From Labilibaculum antarcticum (lineage in GTDB: Bacteria; Bacteroidota; Bacteroidia; Bacteroidales; Marinifilaceae): DNA of 64,000 bases. The notes beneath the pieces are model-generated. The model saw nothing but the letters and a program-made list of their open reading frames with translations, did not search any database and was not told the DNA's origin. Each line of letters begins with the position of its first letter. The stretch's first letter is position 1. The stretch lies in NCBI RefSeq assembly GCF_002356295.1, contig NZ_AP018042.1, positions 2,202,361 through 2,266,360 of the forward strand. The letters are read 5' to 3'. The position numbers and the translations under genes were made by a program. Positions 35,548-43,835 of the stretch are shown here, piece by piece.

Positions 35548-37458
35548 ATGAAGTTCAAAAACATTCTGCAAAGTCGCTTTGGTGGCCTTATCATATTTAG
35601 TTTCATATTCATAGCTCTTTCGATTCTGATCCGAACAGTTCTGCTAATTACCGATTTCCAAAACACAGATCTTAACTTTCTTCGGTTTATTGAGATTTAC
35701 AGCATAGGATTGTTTTACGATTTGGTGACCATCTCCTACTTTATCATCCCTTTCACCTTTTATTTACTACTCGTTCCCGATAAAATATTTAACTCCCGAA
35801 TTCATCGGTGGATTTCTTACGCATTTTTCGTTTTCAGCATTGGAATTCTTGTTTTTTCGGGAATTGGAGAATGGTTTTTCTGGGAAGAATTTAGCGTGCG
35901 CTACAATTTTATTGCTGTTGATTATCTGGTTTATACCCACGAAGTTATTTCCAACATTCGCGAATCCTATCCAATGCCAATAATCATTGCCGGAATGCTA
36001 TTGGTTTCGGCAGGAATTTTTGCTCTTATTAAAAAACGGTTTGATGCTACCTTTACTTCCAAATCCCGATTTGTTTCGCGTCTTACTACTTTCCTAATTT
36101 TATGCATGTTTCCTCTTCTTGCATTTTATACAATCAATAAAAGTTCTGCGCAAATAACCGGAAATTCTTACTCCAATCAATTGGCTCACAATGGAATTTA
36201 TCAAATATTCTCTGCTTTTAGAAACAACGAATTAAATTACAAATCCTTCTATCAGTCAATAGATGACAAGGAAGCTTTTACCAATCTTCGAAAATTGATA
36301 AAAACATCAAACAGCGAATTTACAAGCGATGATATTTTCGATGTAACCCGCAAAATTACTTATCCGGGCAACGATAAAAAGTACAATGTAATGTTGATTA
36401 CCGTAGAAAGTCTGAGTGCATCATTCTTCACACAATTTGGCGGTAAAGACAATGTCACTCCCAACATGGACACGATTGCTCAAAAATCGCTTCTATTCAC
36501 CAATTTTTATGCAACAGGCACCCGTACCGTGCGCGGCATGGAAGCCATGACCCTTTCCTTACCACCAACACCCGGATTCTCTATTGTTAAGCGCCCTAAA
36601 AACGAAGGCCTGTTTACCCTTGGCAGCGTTTTAAAATCAAAAGGCTACAATTCCAATTTTATTTATGCCGGATATGGTTATTTTGATAACATGAACTACT
36701 TCTTTGGAAACAATGGATACAATGTTGTGGACCGGAAAGATTTCACAGATAATGAAGTGACATTTGAAAATGCCTGGGGCGTTTGCGATGAAGATCTCTT
36801 TGCAAAAGCCAGTCAGGTGGCCGACAGCAGCTATAAAGAGGGAAAGCCTTTTCATAACTTCATCATGACAACATCCAATCACCGTCCCTATACCTATCCT
36901 GATTCAAAAATTGATATCCCATCACACACAGGAAGAAACGGTGCTGTTAAGTATACCGATTTTGCCATTGCTAAATTTCTTCGGGAGGCAAAAGATCACG
37001 AATGGTTCAACAACACTATTTTTGTGATTGTTGCCGACCATTGTGCTTCAAGCGCAGGAAAAACATCTCTTCCGGTAAATAAGTATCATATCCCATTAAT
37101 TATTTATGCTCCACATATTATTCAGCCATCCGAAAACAATACACTGGCCTCACAAATTGATTTTGCGCCAACCATTATGGGACTTTTGAATATGGATTAC
37201 ACTTCGAAGTTCTTTGGTAAGGATATTCTTTTTGAAAACCCAAACCGCGCATTAATTGGTACGTATCAAAAAATTGGTCTGTTACAAGATGATCAATTGC
37301 TGGTTCAGTTACCTATAAAGCAGACAGAATCATATAAAATATCCGGAGAACAACAGAATGCGGAACCAATAAATTCAGACGAACTGAAAGATGCAATTAC
37401 TTACTATCAAACAGCCAGTTATCTTTTTCACCATGAAAAATATTCTTTTAGTGAGTAA
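35548..37458 (+). CDS. LtaS-like membrane sulfatase-fold phosphotransferase
   Basis: The 636-residue protein has about five N-terminal membrane helices (~13-33, 46-72, 89-109, 143-161, 177-197), then an alkaline-phosphatase/sulfatase-fold domain (~275-560) with metal-binding E287 in LITVESLSASFF, a nucleophile region GTRTVRGMEA with Thr at 325 and 327, and DHCASSAGKTSLP. The layout is that of LtaS/Mdo-type phosphoglycerol or phosphoethanolamine transferases, which move polar phospho-groups from phospholipid to envelope glycans or lipid A. It begins 52 bp after the kinase and is probably under the control of the two-component system. Confidence 0.82.
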   Translation: MKFKNILQSRFGGLIIFSFIFIALSILIRTVLLITDFQNTDLNFLRFIEIYSIGLFYDLVTISYFIIPFTFYLLLVPDKIFNSRIHRWISYAFFVFSIGILVFSGIGEWFFWEEFSVRYNFIAVDYLVYTHEVISNIRESYPMPIIIAGMLLVSAGIFALIKKRFDATFTSKSRFVSRLTTFLILCMFPLLAFYTINKSSAQITGNSYSNQLAHNGIYQIFSAFRNNELNYKSFYQSIDDKEAFTNLRKLIKTSNSEFTSDDIFDVTRKITYPGNDKKYNVMLITVESLSASFFTQFGGKDNVTPNMDTIAQKSLLFTNFYATGTRTVRGMEAMTLSLPPTPGFSIVKRPKNEGLFTLGSVLKSKGYNSNFIYAGYGYFDNMNYFFGNNGYNVVDRKDFTDNEVTFENAWGVCDEDLFAKASQVADSSYKEGKPFHNFIMTTSNHRPYTYPDSKIDIPSHTGRNGAVKYTDFAIAKFLREAKDHEWFNNTIFVIVADHCASSAGKTSLPVNKYHIPLIIYAPHIIQPSENNTLASQIDFAPTIMGLLNMDYTSKFFGKDILFENPNRALIGTYQKIGLLQDDQLLVQLPIKQTESYKISGEQQNAEPINSDELKDAITYYQTASYLFHHEKYSFSE

Positions 37459-37627
37459 AAAAACATAACAAAATAGACAGGAAATAATACTTCGAATCGG
37501 CTAACGATCAGGATGCCATGTCTAGCTTTTGAAATTATTAGTCAATAGATTAGCAATGTAATCAGCGAATAAGCATAAAGGAGTTATATTTTTACATATT
37601 TCCAACAAAAAAATTGCATTCAATTTA

Positions 37628-37635
37628 TATCTTTG
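37628..37635 (+). promoter_or_regulatory. Possible -7 element before the GT2 gene
   Basis: TATCTTTG matches TAnnTTTG 79 bp upstream of the ATG at 37714. No convincing -33 element is seen. The region 37459-37713 has no ORF. Confidence 0.35.
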
Positions 37636-37713
37636 CACGATATCGTGTTTTGGTTGTAAGGTTATATAATTGACCAGATCCATATACTGTAAAAATTTAG
37701 TAAAGCTAAGTTA

Positions 37714-38442
37714 ATGAACCAACAAGCAATAGAATTCGAATTAACAATCATTGTTCCTGTTTTTAACGAGGAAGACAATATGGTGCGTGTAAAAGAGGAA
37801 TTCACAGCCTATTTTGCAAGCTCAAAATACAAATCAAAAGTTCTGTTTGTAAACGATGGTTCTTCTGATGGCAGTCAAAAAATGATTGAGGAAATCTGTA
37901 AGGGTTCTGATCAGTTTTCTTATCTGGAATTGAGTAAAAATCATGGATTAAGCACAGCTATTAAAGCTGGTTTTGATAATACAACGACTCCTTTTGTTGG
38001 CTACATCGACTCTGATCTTCAAACGACTCCATTCGATTTTGATTTATTAATGGAACATCGCAATGAGTTTGCTTTGGTGACAGGTGTTCGCCAAAACCGC
38101 AAAGATACCTTTGTGAAAAACATGAGCTCTAAAATTGCAAATGGCTTTCGTCGTTACATGACCAAAGATACTGCCGAAGATACTGGTTGTCCGTTGAAAA
38201 TAATGAAAACTGAGTACGCCAAAAAGATGCCTTTCTTTACAGGAATGCACCGTTTTATTCCTGCTCTAATCATGTTACAGGAAGGAGAAATTAAGCAAGT
38301 TCCGGTTCGCCATTTTCCTCGAATTGCCGGCGAAGCCAAATACCATCTTTTTAATCGTTTGGCGGGTCCATTTAAAGATTGTTTCGCTTATCGCTGGATG
38401 AAAAAACGCTACATTAATTACGAAATTACTTCTCGTAGCTAA
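37714..38442 (+). CDS. Family 2 glycosyltransferase, polyprenyl-phosphate sugar synthase-like
   Basis: The 242-residue enzyme has a GT-A fold: IIVPVFNEEDNM, FVNDGSSDGSQKMIEE, SKNHGLSTAIKAGFDN, the metal-binding YIDSDLQTTP and the acceptor helix near TGMHRFIPALIM. This is the pattern of dolichol/undecaprenyl-phosphate mannose and glucose synthases (DPM1/ArnC/RgtE), which load a sugar from an NDP-sugar onto polyprenyl phosphate at the membrane. It lacks the C-terminal TM hairpin of ArnC. The last codon overlaps the first of the next gene (TAATG), so they are coupled. Confidence 0.88.
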   Translation: MNQQAIEFELTIIVPVFNEEDNMVRVKEEFTAYFASSKYKSKVLFVNDGSSDGSQKMIEEICKGSDQFSYLELSKNHGLSTAIKAGFDNTTTPFVGYIDSDLQTTPFDFDLLMEHRNEFALVTGVRQNRKDTFVKNMSSKIANGFRRYMTKDTAEDTGCPLKIMKTEYAKKMPFFTGMHRFIPALIMLQEGEIKQVPVRHFPRIAGEAKYHLFNRLAGPFKDCFAYRWMKKRYINYEITSRS

Positions 38443-39077
38443 TGGACAGCCTTTATATTTACACCATTGGATTTATTGCACAAGCTTTATTCTCTGCCCG
38501 ATTAATTGTGCAGTGGATAAAGTCTGAAAAGGCCGGAAAAACATTATCTCCGGTATTGTTTTGGCAACTCAGTATTTTGGCTTCCTGGATGCTTTTTATC
38601 TATGGATTGCTGCGCGAAGATTTTGCGATTATTATGGGACAGGTTATTGCTTACTCTATTTACATCAGAAATCTGCACATTCAAAACAATTGGAAAACCC
38701 TTCCAATACTAACCAGACTAATTGCTGTAGTAACTCCAATTGTTGTTTTACTTTTTATGCTGAAAAACTGGGAGTTCCACTATCAGCAATTATTTAAAAA
38801 CGAAGACATTCCTGCCCTCCTTCTAATTTGGGGTGTAGCTGGGCAAATTATCTTCACTTTCCGATTTGTATATCAATGGATCTACTCCGAACGCAAAGGA
38901 GAATCGATACTTCCTTTGGGTTTTTGGGTCATTAGCATCATTGGATCCATCATGATCTTATCTTATGCCGTTTACAGAAAGGATCCCGTACTATTCTTTG
39001 GTCAGGGTTTTGGTATGTTGGTTTACAGCAGAAACATCGTTCTGATCCGAAAACAATCTCACAAGTTAGATCACTAA
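38442..39077 (+). CDS. Double LAB_N-domain membrane protein
   Basis: The 211-residue membrane protein consists of two copies of the LAB_N (lipid A biosynthesis N-terminal) domain, ~6-77 and ~127-203. Both have the pattern R-x-[IV]-x-QWI-x-SE[KR]-x-G, then SI or SII, Y, and GQ...Y-x-RN. About six to eight short TM helices are likely. LAB_N domains are otherwise seen at the N-terminus of some LpxB-linked proteins and beside GT2/GT39 genes. The role is unknown; a lipid-sugar carrier helper is possible. It sits between GT2 and GT39, overlapping one and 12 bp from the other. Confidence 0.85.
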   Translation: MDSLYIYTIGFIAQALFSARLIVQWIKSEKAGKTLSPVLFWQLSILASWMLFIYGLLREDFAIIMGQVIAYSIYIRNLHIQNNWKTLPILTRLIAVVTPIVVLLFMLKNWEFHYQQLFKNEDIPALLLIWGVAGQIIFTFRFVYQWIYSERKGESILPLGFWVISIIGSIMILSYAVYRKDPVLFFGQGFGMLVYSRNIVLIRKQSHKLDH

Positions 39078-39089
39078 ACTCAAACACAA

Positions 39090-40754
39090 ATGATTCAACG
39101 TCATCTATTTGAAAATAAAACATCAGTTCACCTGATTTTCTTGTTTCTGGTTTGCTACTTTGCATTTTTCTTTGCCAACAGTAGCTTTTTTGTGAATATC
39201 ATGGAAGCACGAAACTTTGTGACTGCCCGTGAGATGATTGAAAAAGGAAACTGGCTGGTGCCAACCATGAATGGCGAATTACGAATCGCTAAACCACCAC
39301 TACCAACATGGATTACAGCAATGTTTGGAGCTTGGTTTGGCCTGGAAAATCTTAGCATCCTTCGATTTCCATCAGCAATAATGGCCTCAGTTATGGTCCT
39401 ATTCATGTATTTATTCACCCTTGAACAAAGCAAGAACCGTATTTCAGCCCTAACCAATAGTTTGATTCTGGCTACCAGTTTCTATGTGCTTTTCATGGGC
39501 CGAAATGGAACCTGGGATATCTACTGCCATAGTTTTATGCTTGGTGCCATATGGCTCTTGTACAAAGCCTGGCAAACAGAATCTAACAACTGGAAATATT
39601 TTACTGGCATTGGTGTATTGTGGGGACTATCGTTTTTAAGCAAAGGACCGGTAGCATTTTTTGCCGTTTTAATTCCATTTCTAATTGCCTATGCCTGGGT
39701 CTACGATGGCAAAGTAATTCTGAAAAAGTGGAAACCGCTAGTCTTGGCACTATTTATTTTTGCTCTCATTAGCTTTTGGTGGCCCATTTTTATCTCTTTG
39801 GCTCATGCCGATGCAGCTTCCGCCATTGCGAAACTGGAATCGGGTTCGTGGATGAACCGACACGTTCGTCCGTTTTACTACTATTGGAATTTTCCAATAC
39901 AATCAGGAATATGGACACTTGTAATTGCAACAGCATTGCTTTTCCCTTACGCTTTTAAACAATTTGAAGCGAAAAAAGAATACAAATTTGCTCTCATATG
40001 GACGCTATCAGCGGTCGTTCTTTTATCTCTTATACCTGAGAAAAAAGACAGATATCTGCTTCCTGTTCTGCTTCCAAGTGCCCTGCTGGCGGGTCAATTC
40101 ATTCAGCACTTGCATCAGGTTTTTAAAAAGAAAACCGCTCAAAAATGGGATCATATTTTATTTGGAGTGAATCTGGGTTTAATTGCCTTAGTGGCTTTCG
40201 CTTTGCCCATTGTCATATACTTCTTTTTTTATCAGGACAATCAGATTTCTCTTTCCGTGTTCATTCTGTTTAGCATCCTTTCCGAAAGCGTACTTGTGCT
40301 CTTACTGCAAGCCTGGAAAAACAGAAATGCCCTAAATCTAGTTGTAGGAATGGTGTTCCTAATGATTTTAGCCGAAATATTTATCATTCCAAATACTCAA
40401 TCGATACTAAACAACAATCCTGATTTTAAAGATATTCGTGGCGTTAGAAGCATTGAAGCGATTAAGGATTTAAATTTATACAGCGCTGGTGAAGAAGGCT
40501 TCCGAATTGAATTGGTTTGGGAAGTGGGACGTGAAGTTCACGAGTGGAATTTAACCGAATCGCCAAGCTTACCCGAACATCAACCATTTGTTGTGTTCTC
40601 AACTACTCCGCCGATTGAAATTCTGCCTAAAAACTTACAAGAAAAGGTAAACATCGAAGTTCTTGATTTTTATGACTACAACCGATACAGCAAAGGAAGG
40701 CACCGGAACAAGACCTATTTTCAAAAATATGTTTCGATCATCAGTCCTAAATAA
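39090..40754 (+). CDS. ArnT-like GT39 glycosyltransferase
   Basis: The 554-residue polytopic protein has the GT39/PMT layout: an early luminal catalytic acid loop MEARNFVTAREM with a following KPPLPTW (KPPL) as in ArnT, then about 11-12 membrane helices and a small C-terminal soluble domain. ArnT-type enzymes move a sugar from undecaprenyl phosphate to lipid A on the periplasmic side. Together with the GT2 and LAB_N genes it makes a polyprenyl-P-sugar synthesis and transfer set. Confidence 0.85.
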   Translation: MIQRHLFENKTSVHLIFLFLVCYFAFFFANSSFFVNIMEARNFVTAREMIEKGNWLVPTMNGELRIAKPPLPTWITAMFGAWFGLENLSILRFPSAIMASVMVLFMYLFTLEQSKNRISALTNSLILATSFYVLFMGRNGTWDIYCHSFMLGAIWLLYKAWQTESNNWKYFTGIGVLWGLSFLSKGPVAFFAVLIPFLIAYAWVYDGKVILKKWKPLVLALFIFALISFWWPIFISLAHADAASAIAKLESGSWMNRHVRPFYYYWNFPIQSGIWTLVIATALLFPYAFKQFEAKKEYKFALIWTLSAVVLLSLIPEKKDRYLLPVLLPSALLAGQFIQHLHQVFKKKTAQKWDHILFGVNLGLIALVAFALPIVIYFFFYQDNQISLSVFILFSILSESVLVLLLQAWKNRNALNLVVGMVFLMILAEIFIIPNTQSILNNNPDFKDIRGVRSIEAIKDLNLYSAGEEGFRIELVWEVGREVHEWNLTESPSLPEHQPFVVFSTTPPIEILPKNLQEKVNIEVLDFYDYNRYSKGRHRNKTYFQKYVSIISPK

Positions 40755-40808
40755 GAACAGTTTCAGGCAACAGGTGTCTAACTCATTGGGAAAGTCATTT
40801 AGACAAAC

Positions 40809-40833
40809 TTAAGGGGGGCAAATCGCCCCTTAA
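40809..40833 (+). other. GC-rich hairpin after the GT39 gene
   Basis: TTAAGGGG (40809-40816) pairs with CCCCTTAA (40826-40833). A T-run lies 22 bp further on, not directly after the stem, so it is a weak terminator candidate. The gap 40755-41042 holds no supported gene. Confidence 0.4.
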
Positions 40834-41042
40834 AAAGTGTAGGCGTGAGCTAGCTTTTTTTAACTTAAGAAAGTTAAATCAGAAACCGTTAATGTCCAAT
40901 GAACAAGTGAATCAATCTTCGAATAACTATTTAAAAGTGGAGTTAAACCAAATTGTCCGCAAGTAAATAGCTTTTATTCTATAGCAAGAATTAGAAGTAC
41001 TTCGATTCAAAAAATCAATTTAAATTACATTATTTTTTACAT

Positions 41043-41735
41043 ATGGAAACTCTCATTCAAATTGATAAAGAACTGTTGCTGTGGTTAAACAGCTTTCATA
41101 CCCCCTTCTGGGATGTGATCATGATGATTTTTACAAGGAAAGAATTCTGGATTCCATTTTACTTGATATTACTTTACCAGATTTATAAATTCAGAGGTAA
41201 AGAAGCTTTGTGGTGGATTATTGGTTTGGTCGTTTTAGTCACTTTGTGCGATCAGATTTCCACGCAACTATTCAAAAATGTATTTGAACGCTTTCGACCA
41301 AGTCATGATCCGAGTTTGCAAGGGATGATTAATTTTGTTGGTGATTATCGAGGAGGCAAATATGGCTTTGTATCTTCACACGCAACAAATTCCTTTGGGT
41401 TTGCAATATTTTCCTCACTCTTGTTTAAGAATAGACTTTACACCTTTTTTATCTTCACCTGGTCTTTACTTATCATCTATACTCGCATATATTTAGGTGT
41501 TCATTTTCCAGGAGACATATTGGGTGGAATGCTATTAGGACTATTGATAGGTTATGGTGTTTATCATCTTACAAAATGGGGGATTTCAAAATACAAATTA
41601 TCAGGCCCTGAAGTAGGCCAAAATCTTAAAAGTATCGGTTACAAAAGCGTTTGGTGGATAATTGGAGTCGCTTCAGTAGAAGTCCTTACGATCTGTTTGG
41701 TTGTTAGGAAACTACTTAAATATGGATTGTTTTAA
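41043..41735 (+). CDS. PAP2-family membrane phosphatase
   Basis: The 230-residue protein has the three PAP2 motifs: KNVFERFRPSHDP (K-x6-RP), SSHATNSFG (S-x-H), and TRIYLGVHFPGD (R-x5-H-x3-D), with about six TM helices. Family members dephosphorylate undecaprenyl pyrophosphate, phosphatidic acid or lipid A (LpxE, LpxF). Its place beside ArnT-like and epimerase genes makes a lipid A or polyprenyl phosphatase likely, but the substrate cannot be read from these motifs. Confidence 0.88.
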   Translation: METLIQIDKELLLWLNSFHTPFWDVIMMIFTRKEFWIPFYLILLYQIYKFRGKEALWWIIGLVVLVTLCDQISTQLFKNVFERFRPSHDPSLQGMINFVGDYRGGKYGFVSSHATNSFGFAIFSSLLFKNRLYTFFIFTWSLLIIYTRIYLGVHFPGDILGGMLLGLLIGYGVYHLTKWGISKYKLSGPEVGQNLKSIGYKSVWWIIGVASVEVLTICLVVRKLLKYGLF

Positions 41736-41879
41736 GTGAATCATTTTTTTTATATGCAAATAAAACGGTTAATTTTGACTGCTTATTCTAAAGTAAGAGA
41801 AAAATTTATTCATACCTCCGAACGGTAAAAATAGATACTGAACAATACGCTAAGAAAACGATCAAAAAAGAAATTTCAA

Positions 41880-42833
41880 ATGAGATCAATAGTAGTTACT
41901 GGATGTGCCGGATTTATTGGATCACATCTTTCAGAAAAATTATTACAATTAGGGTATAAAGTTATTGGAATCGATAATTTCGATCCATTTTACCCAAAAA
42001 AAACTAAAGAAGAAAATCTGAGTGGTTTTATTCATAATTCCTCTTTTACATTTCACGAACTGGATTTACGAATTGATTCGAGTCTGGACTGTATCGAAGA
42101 TCATATTGATTTGGTAGTGCATTTGGCCGGTAAGGCAGGAGTTCGACCTTCGATTGAAGATCCACAAGGATACATCGACAGCAATATTTCTGCAACCCGC
42201 AATGTATTGGATTTCATGCGGAAAAAAGGAATTAAAAAATTTGCATTTGCTTCCTCCTCATCCATTTATGGCAATAACAAAGAAGTTCCTTTCTCGGAGA
42301 CTCATAATGTCGATCGTGCCATTTCTCCTTATGCTTTTTCTAAAAAATCGTGCGAAGTTTTAAATCACAGCTACCATCATTTATATGATTTGGACATCAT
42401 TAACATGAGATTTTTTACTGTTTTTGGTCCCCGTCAGCGTCCCGATTTAGCCATTCATAAATTTCTGAAACTCATGCAAAACGATCAGGAAATTCCAATG
42501 TTTGGAGATGGTACAATGGCTCGCGATTATACCTACGTTAGCGATACAGTAGAAGGAGTTGTAAAAAGCTGCAAATATCTTTTCGAACACGAAAATGTTT
42601 TTGAAACCATCAATTTAGGCAATAGTTATCCTATTCTCCTTAGCGAAATGATTGATATCATCGCAAAAAAAGCAAAATGCGAACCGCAGATCAATCATTT
42701 GCCCATGCAAGCGGGTGATGTGGATCAAACCTATGCTGATATTTCGCGAGCAAAAGCACTTATTGGTTACAATCCAAAAGTCAAATTCGAAGAAGGAATT
42801 GAACGCTTTGTTGCTTGGTTCAATAACAAGTAA
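41880..42833 (+). CDS. NAD-dependent epimerase, UDP-glucuronate 4-epimerase-like
   Basis: The 317-residue extended SDR has the Rossmann motif GCAGFIGSH, a serine-rich catalytic region ASSSSIYG with YAFSK (Tyr/Lys pair), and MRFFTVFGPRQRPD. The LAGKAGVRPSIEDP segment is the GalE/UDP-GlcA-epimerase hallmark, closest in my recollection to UDP-glucuronate 4-epimerase (UDP-GlcA to UDP-GalA). It fits as the source of UDP-GalA for the upstream GT2/GT39 pair. A terminator follows, ending the block. Confidence 0.85.
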   Translation: MRSIVVTGCAGFIGSHLSEKLLQLGYKVIGIDNFDPFYPKKTKEENLSGFIHNSSFTFHELDLRIDSSLDCIEDHIDLVVHLAGKAGVRPSIEDPQGYIDSNISATRNVLDFMRKKGIKKFAFASSSSIYGNNKEVPFSETHNVDRAISPYAFSKKSCEVLNHSYHHLYDLDIINMRFFTVFGPRQRPDLAIHKFLKLMQNDQEIPMFGDGTMARDYTYVSDTVEGVVKSCKYLFEHENVFETINLGNSYPILLSEMIDIIAKKAKCEPQINHLPMQAGDVDQTYADISRAKALIGYNPKVKFEEGIERFVAWFNNK

Positions 42834-42861
42834 AAGCCATTCTATATCTGAATTAAAACAT

Positions 42862-42893
42862 AAAAAAGAGGCTCTAAAATGGAGCCTCTTTTT
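42862..42893 (+). terminator. Terminator closing the lipid-modification block
   Basis: A 12-bp stem (AAAAAGAGGCTC with GAGCCTCTTT and further Ts) with a short AT loop lies 30 bp after the epimerase stop and ends in a T-run. Confidence 0.85.
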
Positions 42894-42927
42894 ATATGAT
42901 TATAATTTTAAATTTTTGTCATATGGT

Positions 42928-42943
42928 CCCGAAAGCTTTCGGG
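42928..42943. repeat. Perfect 16-bp palindrome CCCGAAAGCTTTCGGG
   Basis: The palindrome lies just outside the terminator at 42893 and within the 28-codon frame of the dispersed element at 42919-43005. REP-like palindromes of this type are scattered in Bacteroidota. Confidence 0.7.
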
Positions 42944-42956
42944 ATTAGCATGCTGA

Positions 42957-43005
42957 GATAATCATCTCTCTGTGTGTCAAAATCGCTTTGGCATGGACGT
43001 TTCAT
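42957..43005 (-). repeat. Dispersed ~47-bp element, copy 2
   Basis: On the minus strand ATATGAAACGTCCATG begins near 43007, followed by AAAGC and GACACACAGAGAGATGATTAT, matching copy 1 at 8171-8219. The 28-codon frame 43005-42919 (starting MKRPC, containing FDTQRDDY) runs into the palindrome. It lies 22 bp after the glutathione peroxidase stop on the same strand. Confidence 0.65.
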
Positions 43006-43026
43006 ATTATTCGATTAGTACCGAGA

Positions 43027-43692
43027 TTATAACATTCCTTTAATTTCGTCCTCAAAGGCTTCTGGTGCGATATTCGGCTCAATTCGTTTGACCACTTTTC
43101 CATTTCTATCGATAATGAATTTGGTGAAATTCCATTTGATCCCATTCCCAGCATAAATTTCAGGAAACTTTTCACTGATAAAACCATTGAATTTTTGTCC
43201 TGATTCTGAATCATCAAAACCTAAAAACGGTTTTTCCTCAGTTAGCATTTTATAAAGTGGATGAGCATTTTCCCCACGAACTTCAATTTTCGCGAACATT
43301 GGAAAGCTCACTCCGTAGTTTTTCTCACAAAAAGCAGCAATTTCTTCCGATGTTCCCGGTTCTTGTTCCATAAACTGATTGCTTGGAAATCCTAAGATAA
43401 CTAATCCTTGATCTTTGTATTTCTGGTACATTGCTTCCAAACCTTTGTATTGTGGCGTTAAACCGCATTTACTTGCCGTATTAACAATCAAAACAACTTT
43501 TCCCTTGTACTGACCCAAATCAACTTCATCACCGGTTAAAGAGGCTACTTTATAGCCATATAAGTTTTCTTTCATACATTTCTCTTTTGAACAACATTCT
43601 TTCTTACAAGCTTTCTTTTTTTCTGTTTGTGCCATAGTCTGGGTTGATAGCAGACCTGCTGCAAATATTAGTAGTAAAGCAATTCTTTTCAT
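43027..43692 (-). CDS. Exported glutathione peroxidase-family thiol peroxidase
   Basis: The 221-residue protein has a signal peptide (1-22, ending TMAQ), then a Lys/Cys-rich linker with C29, C33, C34 and C39, then the GPx fold: peroxidatic Cys at 76 in NTASKCGLTPQY, Gln in FPSNQF and Trp in IKWNFTKF. The enzyme lacks selenocysteine and would use thioredoxin-like reductants to remove peroxides in the periplasm. The cysteine cluster between the signal and the enzyme domain is unusual for the family. It is a single leftward gene. Confidence 0.88.
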   Translation of the reverse strand: MKRIALLLIFAAGLLSTQTMAQTEKKKACKKECCSKEKCMKENLYGYKVASLTGDEVDLGQYKGKVVLIVNTASKCGLTPQYKGLEAMYQKYKDQGLVILGFPSNQFMEQEPGTSEEIAAFCEKNYGVSFPMFAKIEVRGENAHPLYKMLTEEKPFLGFDDSESGQKFNGFISEKFPEIYAGNGIKWNFTKFIIDRNGKVVKRIEPNIAPEAFEDEIKGML

Positions 43693-43835
43693 TTCGCCGA
43701 TTTTTTTTGTTTGTGTTTGTTTTGCATTTCGAAAAAATCCATTCCGTTTTATATCGCGTGCGATACAAATATATAATTTTATTTTAAATTGATCTAAATA
43801 AGCTCGTTAAATATCTGTTAATTGATTAAAATAAT

